From positions 1-40,347 of the forward strand of contig ONIG01000018.1 of the NCBI GenBank assembly GCA_900317855.1: a stretch of DNA of 40,347 nt, written 5' to 3'. This stretch comes from an uncultured Eubacteriales bacterium. Lineage in GTDB: Bacteria; Bacillota; Clostridia; Oscillospirales; Oscillospiraceae. Under the pieces are notes generated by a model that was not told where the DNA came from, did not search any database, and was given only the letters and a program-made list of their open reading frames with translations. Each line of letters opens with the position of its first letter. Position 1 is the first letter of the stretch. The translations under genes and the position numbers were made by a program. This document shows, piece after piece, positions 15,492 to 23,269 of this stretch.

Positions 15492-16253
15492 TTACAGGTA
15501 GAATTTCGGCTCCTTGCGCCCGGCGCAGTATTTTTTCACCGTGGCGGCCGCGGCCAGCCGCAGCGGCAGCGGCACACTGCGCCCCGACTGCGGGCAGATC
15601 TGGATGCAGCGCAGACAGGAGATGCACTTGGCCTTGTCCACCTTCTGCGGCGCGTCCTTCGGGATGGCGCCGGCGGGGCAGTTGTCCGCGCACAGGCCGC
15701 AGCGGATGCAGCGCAGGCCGCCGGTCGGCTTGAGCGGCAGACCGTTGTAGGCGCGGTAGTTCGGGTTGCCGGGCACGGTGATCCCGGCCGGGGCGTCGGC
15801 GGCGATGCGGGATGCGAGCCGGGTGCAAAAATCTTTGATCTTGCTGCGGTCGGACGCGTCCGGCCGGCCGGCGGCGATGTCGGTGTTGACCGAGTGCGGC
15901 GCAATGACCTCCGCCGCTGCGATCACGCGAAAGCCCAGCGGGGCGAGCGTGTCGCGCATTTCGAGCAGGGCGTCGTCCACGGCGCGGTTGCCGAATACGG
16001 CTACAAGCACGGCCGGGGTGTCCGTCCCGCGCAGGGCGCGCACGCGCTCAAGGCACGGCCCGGGTACGCGGCCGCCGTAGACCGGGAAGAACACGAGCAG
16101 ACAGTCGTCGGCAGAAAACGTTTTTGCCTCGGCGCGCACGGTGATGTCGGTGCAGGCATCGGCCGCGTTCAGATTTTCCGCGAAGAGACCGGCGACACGC
16201 TGCGTGCCGCCCGTGGGGCTGAAGAAATACAGGTGCAGGTTGCGCGGATGCAT
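15492..16253 (-). CDS. EFR1-type flavodoxin-ferredoxin fusion protein
   Basis: 253 residues. The N-terminal flavodoxin-like domain has the FMN phosphate loop FFSPTGGTQ (residues about 10-18), VYGGRVPGP and VAVFGNRAVDD. The C-terminal part carries two [4Fe-4S] clusters: CIRCGLCADNCP (C182, C185, C188, C192) and CISCLRCIQICP (C210, C213, C216, C220). EFR1-family proteins are single-polypeptide electron carriers of anaerobes; partners here are unknown. ATG 16253 is chosen because GGGAGG lies 8 nt upstream and the promoter's -10 lies at 16289-16284, excluding the longer frame that begins at 16328. It is transcribed alone and ends at the shared terminator. Confidence 0.9.
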   Translation of the reverse strand: MHPRNLHLYFFSPTGGTQRVAGLFAENLNAADACTDITVRAEAKTFSADDCLLVFFPVYGGRVPGPCLERVRALRGTDTPAVLVAVFGNRAVDDALLEMRDTLAPLGFRVIAAAEVIAPHSVNTDIAAGRPDASDRSKIKDFCTRLASRIAADAPAGITVPGNPNYRAYNGLPLKPTGGLRCIRCGLCADNCPAGAIPKDAPQKVDKAKCISCLRCIQICPQSGRSVPLPLRLAAAATVKKYCAGRKEPKFYL

Positions 16254-16283
16254 AGCATGGCCTCCCAATTTCAGATTGCCTAT

Positions 16284-16312
16284 ATTGTAACGAAAACCGG
16301 CTGGGATTGCAA
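16284..16312 (-). promoter_or_regulatory. sigma-A promoter of the EFR1-type gene
   Basis: On the minus strand TTGCAA (16312-16307), 17-nt spacer, TACAAT (16289-16284); predicted start near 16277, 24 nt before the ATG. Confidence 0.8.
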
Positions 16313-16418
16313 TGCTTTGGAGGCGCAATGGGCGGGAATTGTGCCGGTTTGTGCAGGCCGCCGAATGGCTCGGCCGGCCACCGGCCGGGGCGGCCTCTGC
16401 CGGTGTCGGTGCGCCGGA

Positions 16419-17075
16419 TCAGTCGTTCGACCGGCCCCGGTGTGCGTAGTCGGCGTCAATGCGCCGCTTCCAGTCTCCATTCAGCGGCCGGCTGCTGCGG
16501 ACGGCGCTGATCGCCTCGCCGATGACGTCATAGTTGAGCGCGGTGCCGGCGCTGTCACAGCAATAGTTGGCGGCGCGGCTCGCGTCGATGCCGAACGCGT
16601 TCGCCGTCTCTACGGCGTCGATATTCGCGCCGAGGAACAGAAACTCCCAGCCGTATTTTGCCTTTTCCTTTTCGATCATCTGCCGGACGTGCGCAATGCC
16701 GTAGCGGCGGCTGGCGTTTTCCATTCCGTCGGTCGTGATGACGAACAGCGTGTGTTCCGGCACGTCCTCCGGCCGCGCGTATTTGTGGATGTTGGCGATG
16801 TGGTGGATCGTGCCGCCGATGGCGTCGAGCAGCGCCGTGCAGCCGCGCACGGTGTAGTCGTCGGTCGTCAGCGGGCGAACGTCCTGCACGTTCACGCGGT
16901 CGTGAATGACCTTGCTCGCGCTGTCAAACAGCACGGTCGAGACAAGCGCCGTGCCGTCCGCCTTTTTCTGCTTTTCGATCATGGCGTTGAAGCCGCCGAT
17001 CGTATCCGACTCCAGCCCCGCCATGGAACCGCTGCGGTCGAGGAGAAAGACGATCTCTGTCAGGCCCTTTTTCAT
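16419..17075 (-). CDS. von Willebrand factor A domain protein (TerY-like)
   Basis: 218 residues, a single cytosolic VWA domain. The MIDAS motif is complete: DRSGS (D13, S15, S17), the threonine in RGCTALLDAIG and the aspartate in FVITTDGMEN. The C-terminal part (FLFLGANIDAVETANAFGID) is typical of TerY-like VWA proteins. These bind Mg2+ and mediate protein-protein contacts in stress or metal-resistance systems. AGGAGG sits 8 nt before the ATG. It lies 103 nt downstream of, and co-directional with, the macro-domain gene; a hairpin in the gap could attenuate transcription or process the mRNA. The VWA/macro pairing suggests a joint role in ADP-ribose-linked signalling (inference). Confidence 0.85.
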   Translation of the reverse strand: MKKGLTEIVFLLDRSGSMAGLESDTIGGFNAMIEKQKKADGTALVSTVLFDSASKVIHDRVNVQDVRPLTTDDYTVRGCTALLDAIGGTIHHIANIHKYARPEDVPEHTLFVITTDGMENASRRYGIAHVRQMIEKEKAKYGWEFLFLGANIDAVETANAFGIDASRAANYCCDSAGTALNYDVIGEAISAVRSSRPLNGDWKRRIDADYAHRGRSND

Positions 17076-17096
17076 GTTCCGTTCCTCCTAAAATCA

Positions 17097-17132
17097 AATA
17101 TGACTGCTCGGTTTTCACCTTGCAGTCATATT
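17097..17132 (-). terminator. inverted repeat between the macro and VWA genes
   Basis: An 11-bp perfect inverted repeat (AATATGACTGC and GCAGTCATATT) with a 14-nt loop. On the minus strand it is followed by TTGATTTTAGGAGG, so it could be a weak terminator/attenuator placed before the VWA ribosome binding site, or an operator. A second small hairpin (GTCGCC-GGCGAC) lies at 17157-17173. Confidence 0.45.
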
Positions 17133-17178
17133 CTAGCGCCGGTTCGGGCCGGAGTGGTCGCCTGGCAGGCGACATTGT

Positions 17179-18171
17179 TCACATGCCGAGGAGGGGCTGG
17201 TCAAATGCGAACAGCGCCTCGTTGATCTCAAACACGTTGTAGTTGCCGCGCTCGACGAAAAACTCCACGATGATGTCAAACTTGCTTGCGTGCGACAGGG
17301 CGAAGCCCGCCTTGGCGAGCATGTCCCGCATTTCTGCCGGCGGCAGCTCGAGCGCGAGCGCAAACGCGATCACCGTCGGCTTCGATGGCCGGTAGTTTTT
17401 GCCCGAGCGGATCTTGGAAAAGAGCTTGCGGTCGATGTTCGCTTTTTTATAGCACTGTGCGTCGGTCATGCCGCGCTCGTCGATCTTCCGCAGCAGCATC
17501 TCCGAAAAGCTCTCGTCAAGCTGGGCCAGCGCATTTGCGAGCAGTGCGGTATCTGCCGCCACGGCCGGTCCGCACTCCGGCGCCTGCTCCGGCATCGGTG
17601 CGCGCGGCTGCTGCAGGCACGGCCGCCGACGGTCGATCTGTGCGGCGGCATAGCGGTCGTCAATATAAGCGGTGATGTCTGCAAACAGCCGGCTGCCGAT
17701 CCGGTATGCCTCGCGGCCGAAGATGACGAGATAGATCGTCATGTCGTGCTCCAGCAGAAAATCACGGATGGTGTCCACCGCGGTCGTCAGTGCCTGGTCT
17801 TTCGGGTAGCCGTAATTGCCCGAGGCGATCAGCGGAAAGGCGACCGACGTGCAGCCGTATTCCTCTGCCAGCGCCAGTGCGGCCCGATAGCAGGAGACGA
17901 GCCGGGCCTGCTCGCCGTGCTGCCCGCCATGCCAGCGCGGGCCGACGGTGTGGATGACATATCTGCACGGCAGACCGCAGCCGGCCGTGATCCTGGCCTC
18001 ACCCTCGGCGCAGCCGTGCAGCGCGCGGCACGCTGCGGCCAGCTCCGGCCCGGCGGCGCGGAAAATGGCGCCGCTGACGCCGCCGTCCCCGAGCAGCGTC
18101 GGGTCGGTGGCGCTGACGATGGCGTCCACGTTCATTTTGGTGATGTCATTTCGCACGATCTGCAGCGGCAT
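17179..18171 (-). CDS. macro domain protein with C-terminal HTH-like module
   Basis: 330 residues. Residues 1-170 form a macro domain that should bind ADP-ribose or its derivatives: IVRNDITKMNVDAIVSATD, LLGDGGVSGAIFRAAG, CRYVIHTVGP and FPLIASGNYGYP. The motif reads SATDP rather than the common NAANS. A Pro-rich linker (about 185-205) leads to a helical C-terminal module, LLRKIDERGMTDAQCYKKAN, FSKIRSGKNYRPSKPTVIAF and ALELPPAEMRDMLAKAGFAL, which resembles an XRE-type helix-turn-helix followed by further helices. So ADP-ribose sensing may be coupled to DNA binding (inference). First gene of a minus-strand operon with the VWA gene, and divergent from a TetR regulator. Confidence 0.85.
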   Translation of the reverse strand: MPLQIVRNDITKMNVDAIVSATDPTLLGDGGVSGAIFRAAGPELAAACRALHGCAEGEARITAGCGLPCRYVIHTVGPRWHGGQHGEQARLVSCYRAALALAEEYGCTSVAFPLIASGNYGYPKDQALTTAVDTIRDFLLEHDMTIYLVIFGREAYRIGSRLFADITAYIDDRYAAAQIDRRRPCLQQPRAPMPEQAPECGPAVAADTALLANALAQLDESFSEMLLRKIDERGMTDAQCYKKANIDRKLFSKIRSGKNYRPSKPTVIAFALALELPPAEMRDMLAKAGFALSHASKFDIIVEFFVERGNYNVFEINEALFAFDQPLLGM

Positions 18172-18208
18172 GGCGGCCCCGCCTTTCTTTTCTTTTGGCT
18201 ATAATCAT

Positions 18209-18237
18209 ATGGTAGCACATCCGCGGCACGTCTGCAA
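18209..18237 (-). promoter_or_regulatory. promoter of the macro-VWA operon
   Basis: On the minus strand TTGCAG (18237-18232), 17-nt spacer, TACCAT (18214-18209). Only 8 bp separate its -35 from that of the divergent TetR promoter. Confidence 0.65.
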
Positions 18238-18245
18238 CGCCCGGC

Positions 18246-18274
18246 TTGCCCGCCGGCGCGCCGCGTGCTATACT
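18246..18274 (+). promoter_or_regulatory. promoter of the TetR-family gene
   Basis: TTGCCC (18246-18251), 17-nt spacer, TATACT (18269-18274). The spacer is very GC-rich and contains GGCGCGCC, a possible operator core. Confidence 0.65.
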
Positions 18275-18308
18275 GGCGGCAGCAACACCGGAAGGGGGGG
18301 CGGCCGCC

Positions 18309-18878
18309 ATGCGCGAATCCGCAACGAAAAAAGTGCTCGCCGAGAGTCTTAAGGACCTCATGCTCCGGCGCGACTTCACGGACATCACCGTGACGGACCT
18401 CTGCACGGCTGCGGAGATCAACCGCCGCACGTTCTACCGGCACTTTACGGACAAGTACCAGCTTGTGACGTGGATCTATGACAAGGGCTTTCAGAAGGCG
18501 ATCGGCGACGACGAGCCGGGCCTGTTCGACCTCTTCGGGCGCGTGTGCACGTATCTGTATGCCGACCGCGCGTTTTACGCCCGCGCGCTCACGTTCACGG
18601 GGCAGAATTCGTTCCACGACTTTCTCTGCGCCCGGCTGCAGCCGTATCTTCAGGCGGATTTTTCCGACCTTTTCCCCGACCCACAGACCGAGGCGTTCAT
18701 GTTCGGGAAGATGTCGGATGTGGTCATGGACATCATTCAAAACTGGCTCAGCCGGCCGGGCTGCCCGCCGCCGGAGGTGTTTGCCCCCTGGGCGCTGCAC
18801 CTGTGGAAGGATATCATGGGCCGGTGGAAGGAGCTCGGCGATGCGTGGGAGCACACACTGGACCACAAAAACGTATAA
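18309..18878 (+). CDS. TetR/AcrR-family transcriptional regulator
   Basis: 189 residues. The TetR DNA-binding domain is clear: ATKKVLAESLKDLMLRRDFT, DITVTDLCTAAEINRRTFYR and HFTDKYQLVTWIY. The C-terminal helical domain (FYARALTFTGQNSFHDFL, FMFGKMSDVVMDIIQNWL) resembles the DhaS-like TetR_C_8 group common in Firmicutes. ATG 18309 follows AAGGGGGG. Divergent from the macro-VWA operon with back-to-back promoters, so it probably represses itself and that operon, the usual TetR layout (inference). The ligand is unknown. Confidence 0.88.
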   Translation: MRESATKKVLAESLKDLMLRRDFTDITVTDLCTAAEINRRTFYRHFTDKYQLVTWIYDKGFQKAIGDDEPGLFDLFGRVCTYLYADRAFYARALTFTGQNSFHDFLCARLQPYLQADFSDLFPDPQTEAFMFGKMSDVVMDIIQNWLSRPGCPPPEVFAPWALHLWKDIMGRWKELGDAWEHTLDHKNV

Positions 18879-18885
18879 GTGAGGC

Positions 18886-18919
18886 AAAAAGCCACGGAAC
18901 TGCGGTTCCGTGGCTTTTC
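18886..18919 (+). terminator. terminator of the TetR-family gene
   Basis: AAAAGCCACGGAA-CTGCGG-TTCCGTGGCTTTT, a perfect stem with its own T-run. Confidence 0.85.
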
Positions 18920-19083
18920 TTGTGGCGCAATTTGTTCTATGCTGAACACACCCCCTCATTTGGAAGCGCGCGTTCCCAGAGGTTTTGTTTCAATCTTTCA
19001 TGGCACCTCTTCCTCCGTTGCGCGACGGCGGCTGCGCGCTTCCGATTTGTCCTTTCGGCAGAGCATGCCTTCCTTTGATATCG
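18920..19083. other. gene-free stretch with a 10-bp inverted repeat
   Basis: No supported gene. GGAAGCGCGC (18962-18971) and GCGCGCTTCC (19034-19043) form a perfect inverted repeat 62 bp apart. A lone TTTCAATC at 18988-18995 recalls the CRISPR repeat start but is out of register with the array, so it is not counted as a repeat. Confidence 0.35.
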
Positions 19084-19117
19084 GACGCCCCGGACTGCAA
19101 ATGCAGTCCGGGGCGTC
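19084..19117 (+). terminator. strong hairpin next to the CRISPR array
   Basis: A perfect 16-bp inverted repeat (GACGCCCCGGACTGCA and its complement) separated by two bases, followed by TGCGGTTTTGGG. It insulates the array from rightward transcription. Confidence 0.65.
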
Positions 19118-19165
19118 TGCGGTTTTGGGTGGTGTGGGCGAGCTGCCCGGCGTGCGCTTCATCGA

Positions 19166-19398
19166 ATTTCAATCCACGCGCCCCGTGTGGGGCGCGACCT
19201 GCCATCGTGATATCCATGAGGGATGGGGACAGATTTCAATCCACGCGCCCCGTGTGGGGCGCGACGAGCGAAGATATTAAGAACACCCTGAAAGGAAATA
19301 TTTCAATCCACGCGCCCGTGTGGGGCGCTACCGACGATATGGCAACCAGATATAACACCGTGGCAATTTCAATCCACGCGCCCCGTGGGGGGCGCGGC
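19166..19398 (-). CRISPR. orphan type I-C-like CRISPR array, four repeats and three spacers
   Basis: Repeat units at 19166-19198, 19233-19265, 19300-19331 and 19366-19398. The 33-nt unit starts ATTTCAATCCACGCG and ends GTGGGGCGCGAC; its internal GCGCCCC/GGGGCGC forms the hairpin. Read on the minus strand it starts GTCGCGCCCC and ends GTGGATTGAAAT, the type I-C pattern. All three spacers are 34 nt (19199-19232, 19266-19299, 19332-19365). Repeats 1 and 2 are identical, repeat 3 lacks one C and has a T/G change, and repeat 4 has two substitutions. On the assumed minus-strand transcription the leader should lie right of 19398, yet a gene's stop codon is at 19403, so the leader is missing. No cas operon is present; only a decayed cas3 remains at 10770-11622. 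Confidence 0.92.
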
Positions 19399-19402
19399 GG
19401 GG

Positions 19403-22177
19403 TCAGCGCAGGGCGTCCGGCAGGACGGTCTCTGTGCCGCACGGGATCCAGTTGTGCTTATCGCGTGCGTTCTGATTGTCGATCCGGTACCAGTCGCCGG
19501 GAAAGAACTGGTTGCCGTTGTTTTTGGAAGTGTCCCAATCGTAGGACATGAATGCATAAAACGGCCGGTCATATTTGGCGTTTGCATTGATGGCGTTGCC
19601 GGTGAAGGGGTTCGTCGGGTTGTCGATCAGCCCGCTTGTCGCCAGTGTCGGCACGTCGGCCGTGGTCATGAACGTGTCCGAGAACGAGAAGCCCTTGGCA
19701 TTGAAGTCCTTGACCATCAGCAGGGGGAAGAAAAAGTCCGTATCGGGGCCGTTGTCGATAACGCGATCCCAATTGAGGTACAGGCCGCGTCCGTGATCTG
19801 CGACGAGGATGATGCGCGTGTTATCGTACACGCCGTTTTTGCGCATGTAGTCAAACCACTTGCCGAGCTGCATCAGCGAGGCCATATTGGAGTCGTAGTG
19901 CGCGAACTGGACGTCCTCCTCCATGACGATCGACTTGCCGTCGACGGTGAAGCGGTCCGCATGCTCGCTGTCATACTCCGTGTTGTCCACGGTACCGGAG
20001 ACGGAATAGTCCGGCGCCTGCAGCAGCACGGGGGAGTGCGTGGTGTCGTTGGTCATGAACAGGAACGTGTTGTCCCCGCTCTTGGTGGCCTGCGTGATCG
20101 TCGGGAGATGGGTCAGTGCATGGTAGCCCTTGAGGAACGTGGCGTCCATGCCGGTGGCGGTGTGGGGGCTGGTGATCGTCTGCTCGACGAAATTTTCCTC
20201 CTCCTCCTCCGTCTGCACGGTGCTGCGGTTGAAATTGCCGTTGTCGTAGAGGATGGACTGCACGGTGACGGGGCATACCTTCATGAGACTGTAGCCGAAG
20301 AAGTTGCGCATGTTCGCGCTGATCCAGTTCTTCGGGCTCATGTCCGATTCGAAGGCGCCGAAGGTGATATAGCGATGGATGTCCGGATAATCGGAAAAGA
20401 CGGACAGGTCGGGCACCCACTGGTAGTTGGCGTAGATGGGGTCAAAGACCGTGACGTCGAAGCCGTTCTGGTCAAACAGGACCGGCATCATCTTGAGCGC
20501 TTCGTTGTGCTTGTCGACCAGCTTTTCATCTTTGCGCAGGTTGATCTGGTCGACCGTGTATTCGTATCCACCCATGAGCGCGGGCGTGCCCATGTTCGTG
20601 AAAGCGCCGGTGGAGACGACGTTCGTATAAGCGGTGAAGCCGTCGAACTGTGCCTGCAGCTCCGGCTTTTCATTGAAGATATACGGCAGGAACGCGCCCA
20701 CGGCGCGGTCGAGCATGAGCACGATGACGTTTTGTCCGGTCTTGCTCATGGTGTATTCCGGCACACCGCCGCTCTCTTCCATCGTCTGGCGGATGCTCTT
20801 GATCTGCGAGTGGATGCTGCCGATATTGATCGGCAGCATGATGGCAATGGCCAGAACGAACGCGATCGCTGCCTTGAATACATGCTTGCTCCACCGCCGA
20901 TAGACCAGATACATGACGGCGGCGACGGCTGCGGCCGCGAGCAGATTGCCCCAGAGCTCGGCCGGCGCAAACTGCATGCCGCCCTCAAAGCTGAGCGTGG
21001 ACGAGAGCACGCCGAGGCGCTTGCCGAAGAACATGAAGTCCACGATGGCGACGCCGACGAGCATCCACAAAACCTTCTCAAAGGCGACCTTGCCCTTCGG
21101 GCTTGCCAGCCAGTAGAAGATGCCGAACCAGATGACGAACGTGCCGACGGCGAGGCACAGGCTGTTGACGATGAACCAGACCGGGCTGTAGTACATCTGC
21201 ACGTTCACGAATTCCTGCGCGGACGACGAGATGACGGACGCCGGGATATACCCGCCGATGAACAGCGCCAGGAACGCGGCGCAGCCGAAGAAGATCTTTG
21301 CGTTCGGCTTGGCGGCGGGCTTTTCGGCAGCGGGCTTATTCCGGTGGATAAGCTCCAGGATCAGGGGCAGCAGCAGCGCCGCGCCCAGGAGCAGCAGCGT
21401 GGCCTTGACGACCGGCCGCGCGGAGAAGGAATAGCGCACGAGACCGAGCACCAGCAGCGCCGCACCGGCGGCAGCGGCCAGGATCTTGAGCACCCGTCCC
21501 GGATGCTTGAGCTTATAAAAGACGGTCTTGATGAGGGAGAAGATGTTGTTGAGCGTCCAGTAAAACACCAGGCCGGCGGGGGATGTGTATAGGAAGAAGA
21601 GGAAGAACACAGCCATCGCGTACAGCTGGATCTTGGTCTTGGGCGTCGAGCCCTTCGTGAAGATGATGCATGAGACGAGGTTGACCGCCGTCATGATGAT
21701 GGGCAGGAGGTTGATGTGTACCCCGGCGATGGCAATCAGCCCGTCGGCGGCGCCGAGGTCGGCGATCGGCCCGAAGGACACGCCCTGAAGGAGCTCCAGC
21801 CCGGACAGGAACCGGTAGGCGGAGATGAAAAACGGGATCTCCAGAAACAACGACACCGCACTGCGCAGAACGTAGGTGGGCTTGTAGTGGTTCTGGCGGT
21901 AGTAGGTCTGCAGGATCATCATTTTCTCGTCGCCGCGGAACGTTTTTTTGATGTGCGTCACGCCGCGGTGCAGGCGGGCCTCCATGTCGCGCTCCTCTTC
22001 CTGCAGCGCGTCGGCCCGCATATAGAGCGGCAGCACCAGAAAGTTCATGACCAGGCTCAGCACAATGATGGACAGGCCGGGATTGCCGATCACGCGGTTG
22101 GCGTTGACATAGATGACCTCAAACAAAAGCTGCAGCGGCTGAAACAGCAGCGAATCCAGTATCTGAAAAAATGTCAC
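19403..22177 (-). CDS. YidC/Oxa1-like domain fused to an LtaS-like sulfatase domain
   Basis: 924 residues, uninterrupted. Residues 1-225 align with the YidC/Oxa1 core: GNPGLSIIVLSLVMNFLVLP, a charged hairpin (ADALQEEERDMEARL), RSAVSLFLEIPFFISAYRFL and FLYTSPAGLVFYWTLNNIFS. The Arg that insertases carry before LxxLP appears to be Asn (N45). Residues 230-465 add further TM helices. Residues 480-900 are an alkaline-phosphatase-superfamily domain: NVIVLMLDRAVG (metal ligand D490), TGAFTNMGTPALMGG (candidate nucleophile T527) and ILVADHGRGL (D794, H795). LtaS-type enzymes transfer glycerophosphate outside the cell. Its ATG overlaps the stop codon of a CDP-glycerol glycerophosphotransferase gene. 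I infer a teichoic-acid-like polymer assembly or modification factor; plain insertase activity is doubtful. Confidence 0.88.
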   Translation of the reverse strand: MTFFQILDSLLFQPLQLLFEVIYVNANRVIGNPGLSIIVLSLVMNFLVLPLYMRADALQEEERDMEARLHRGVTHIKKTFRGDEKMMILQTYYRQNHYKPTYVLRSAVSLFLEIPFFISAYRFLSGLELLQGVSFGPIADLGAADGLIAIAGVHINLLPIIMTAVNLVSCIIFTKGSTPKTKIQLYAMAVFFLFFLYTSPAGLVFYWTLNNIFSLIKTVFYKLKHPGRVLKILAAAAGAALLVLGLVRYSFSARPVVKATLLLLGAALLLPLILELIHRNKPAAEKPAAKPNAKIFFGCAAFLALFIGGYIPASVISSSAQEFVNVQMYYSPVWFIVNSLCLAVGTFVIWFGIFYWLASPKGKVAFEKVLWMLVGVAIVDFMFFGKRLGVLSSTLSFEGGMQFAPAELWGNLLAAAAVAAVMYLVYRRWSKHVFKAAIAFVLAIAIMLPINIGSIHSQIKSIRQTMEESGGVPEYTMSKTGQNVIVLMLDRAVGAFLPYIFNEKPELQAQFDGFTAYTNVVSTGAFTNMGTPALMGGYEYTVDQINLRKDEKLVDKHNEALKMMPVLFDQNGFDVTVFDPIYANYQWVPDLSVFSDYPDIHRYITFGAFESDMSPKNWISANMRNFFGYSLMKVCPVTVQSILYDNGNFNRSTVQTEEEEENFVEQTITSPHTATGMDATFLKGYHALTHLPTITQATKSGDNTFLFMTNDTTHSPVLLQAPDYSVSGTVDNTEYDSEHADRFTVDGKSIVMEEDVQFAHYDSNMASLMQLGKWFDYMRKNGVYDNTRIILVADHGRGLYLNWDRVIDNGPDTDFFFPLLMVKDFNAKGFSFSDTFMTTADVPTLATSGLIDNPTNPFTGNAINANAKYDRPFYAFMSYDWDTSKNNGNQFFPGDWYRIDNQNARDKHNWIPCGTETVLPDALR

Positions 22178-23256
22178 GGTTCTTTCTCCTCATGTGTCGC
22201 GGCGGCGGCGGTGAGCTCGCGCACCTTCTGCTCGAGATAGTCTGCGGCGCGCACGGCACCCTCGCCAGGGTAGACCCAGGTCTGCGCGCGGGCCGCGTCG
22301 CGCCCCTGTGCGTATTTCGGGTCGGTCAGGCACTGCTGCACCATGTCGCCGAGCGTGTCGAAGTTGTCCTCCGTGAGCTGCTGGCCGATCTGCGGCAGGA
22401 TCTCGAACGTCCAGTACGGCGTGTCGAGCCACCAGCAGTCATAGGGGCTCTTGTCAAACTTCGTGTCTGCGTAGATGACGGGCTTGTCGAACACCAGCGT
22501 GAAGTCGAAGATCACGCCCGAGAAATCGGAGACGAGGATGTCCGCGCGCTGGAGCACGTCAAAGTTGTCGTTGTCGCGGTTCCACTCCAGGTCCTCCGTG
22601 TCCGGATAGGCGGCCATGAGCTTGTCGATCATGTCCTTTTCCGACTTGTAAGACTGGGGGTGCGGGCGGATGATGACGTGGCAGCCGGCGGCGAGCAGCT
22701 TGTCGATGATCTTGCCGCCGTACTTGCTGAAGATCGCGCTCGGGCCCCAGGACGGCGCGATGAGTACCGTCGTCTTGTGCGGTGCAACGGGGCCGGAGGT
22801 GTCCAGCCGCCGCTTCATCTCGTCCATGTAGGGGATGCCGATCTTCACTGTCTCCTTGGCGGGCAGGCCGCGCAGCGCCTCGAGCGCGCGCAGGTCGCGG
22901 ATCTGATAGTCGCCGGAGACGAAGATCGTGTCGTAGTAGTCAATGCCGAACATGCGGTAGCCGGCGACCTCGTTGGCCGCGTGCAGGATGTGCACATAGC
23001 AGTCCACGCCCGGCGAGCGCTTCCACTGATAGACGTCCAGCCCCGGCGTGGAGGACAGCAGCACGTTCGCGCGCAGGAAGTTGAGCTTGGTAAAGGCCTT
23101 GTTGCCCTCGCCGAGAAACTCCGCGTGCACGTGCGCGTAGGGATTTTGCAGTGCCGGGTCGTCGGGCGACGCCGTCAGATACGCAACGTCCAGCCCGCGC
23201 CGGTCCAGTTCGCGGCACACGGGTTCCATTACGTTCCAGTAGCGCTTGTCGTCCAC
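22174..23256 (-). CDS. CDP-glycerol glycerophosphotransferase family protein, 5'-truncated
   Basis: 360 residues from the first usable codon, a GTG. The C-terminal half shows the TagF/TagB-type GT domain: VLIAPSWGPSAIF, HVIIRPHPQSYKSEKDMI, ADILVSDFSGVIFDFTLVFD and KPVIYAD. These enzymes add glycerophosphate from CDP-glycerol to a membrane-linked acceptor during wall-teichoic-acid-type synthesis on the cytoplasmic face. The family-like reading continues upstream of the GTG as WKHPLAVFVDDKRYWN, then stops where an FCD-domain fragment begins in another frame, so the true 5' end and ribosome binding site are gone. It overlaps the YidC-sulfatase gene by 4 nt (ATGA). Whether the truncated gene is translated is uncertain. 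Confidence 0.8.
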   Translation of the reverse strand: MDDKRYWNVMEPVCRELDRRGLDVAYLTASPDDPALQNPYAHVHAEFLGEGNKAFTKLNFLRANVLLSSTPGLDVYQWKRSPGVDCYVHILHAANEVAGYRMFGIDYYDTIFVSGDYQIRDLRALEALRGLPAKETVKIGIPYMDEMKRRLDTSGPVAPHKTTVLIAPSWGPSAIFSKYGGKIIDKLLAAGCHVIIRPHPQSYKSEKDMIDKLMAAYPDTEDLEWNRDNDNFDVLQRADILVSDFSGVIFDFTLVFDKPVIYADTKFDKSPYDCWWLDTPYWTFEILPQIGQQLTEDNFDTLGDMVQQCLTDPKYAQGRDAARAQTWVYPGEGAVRAADYLEQKVRELTAAAATHEEKEP

Positions 23257-23269
23257 GAAGACGGCCAGC

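Noticed and set aside
18988..19025. A possible fifth, degenerate CRISPR repeat (TTTCAATC ... GCGCGAC)
   Set aside because: Not in register with the 66-67-bp period, and the middle does not match; an 8-bp likeness can arise by chance.
18962..19043. A miniature transposable element between inverted GGAAGCGCGC repeats
   Set aside because: The repeats are only 10 bp, GC-rich and without visible target-site duplications; insufficient evidence.
19385..21592. A 735-codon plus-strand frame opposite the YidC-sulfatase gene
   Set aside because: It starts inside the last CRISPR repeat and has antisense-type composition (GHRLAD, RDDGRR); the minus-strand gene is clearly real.
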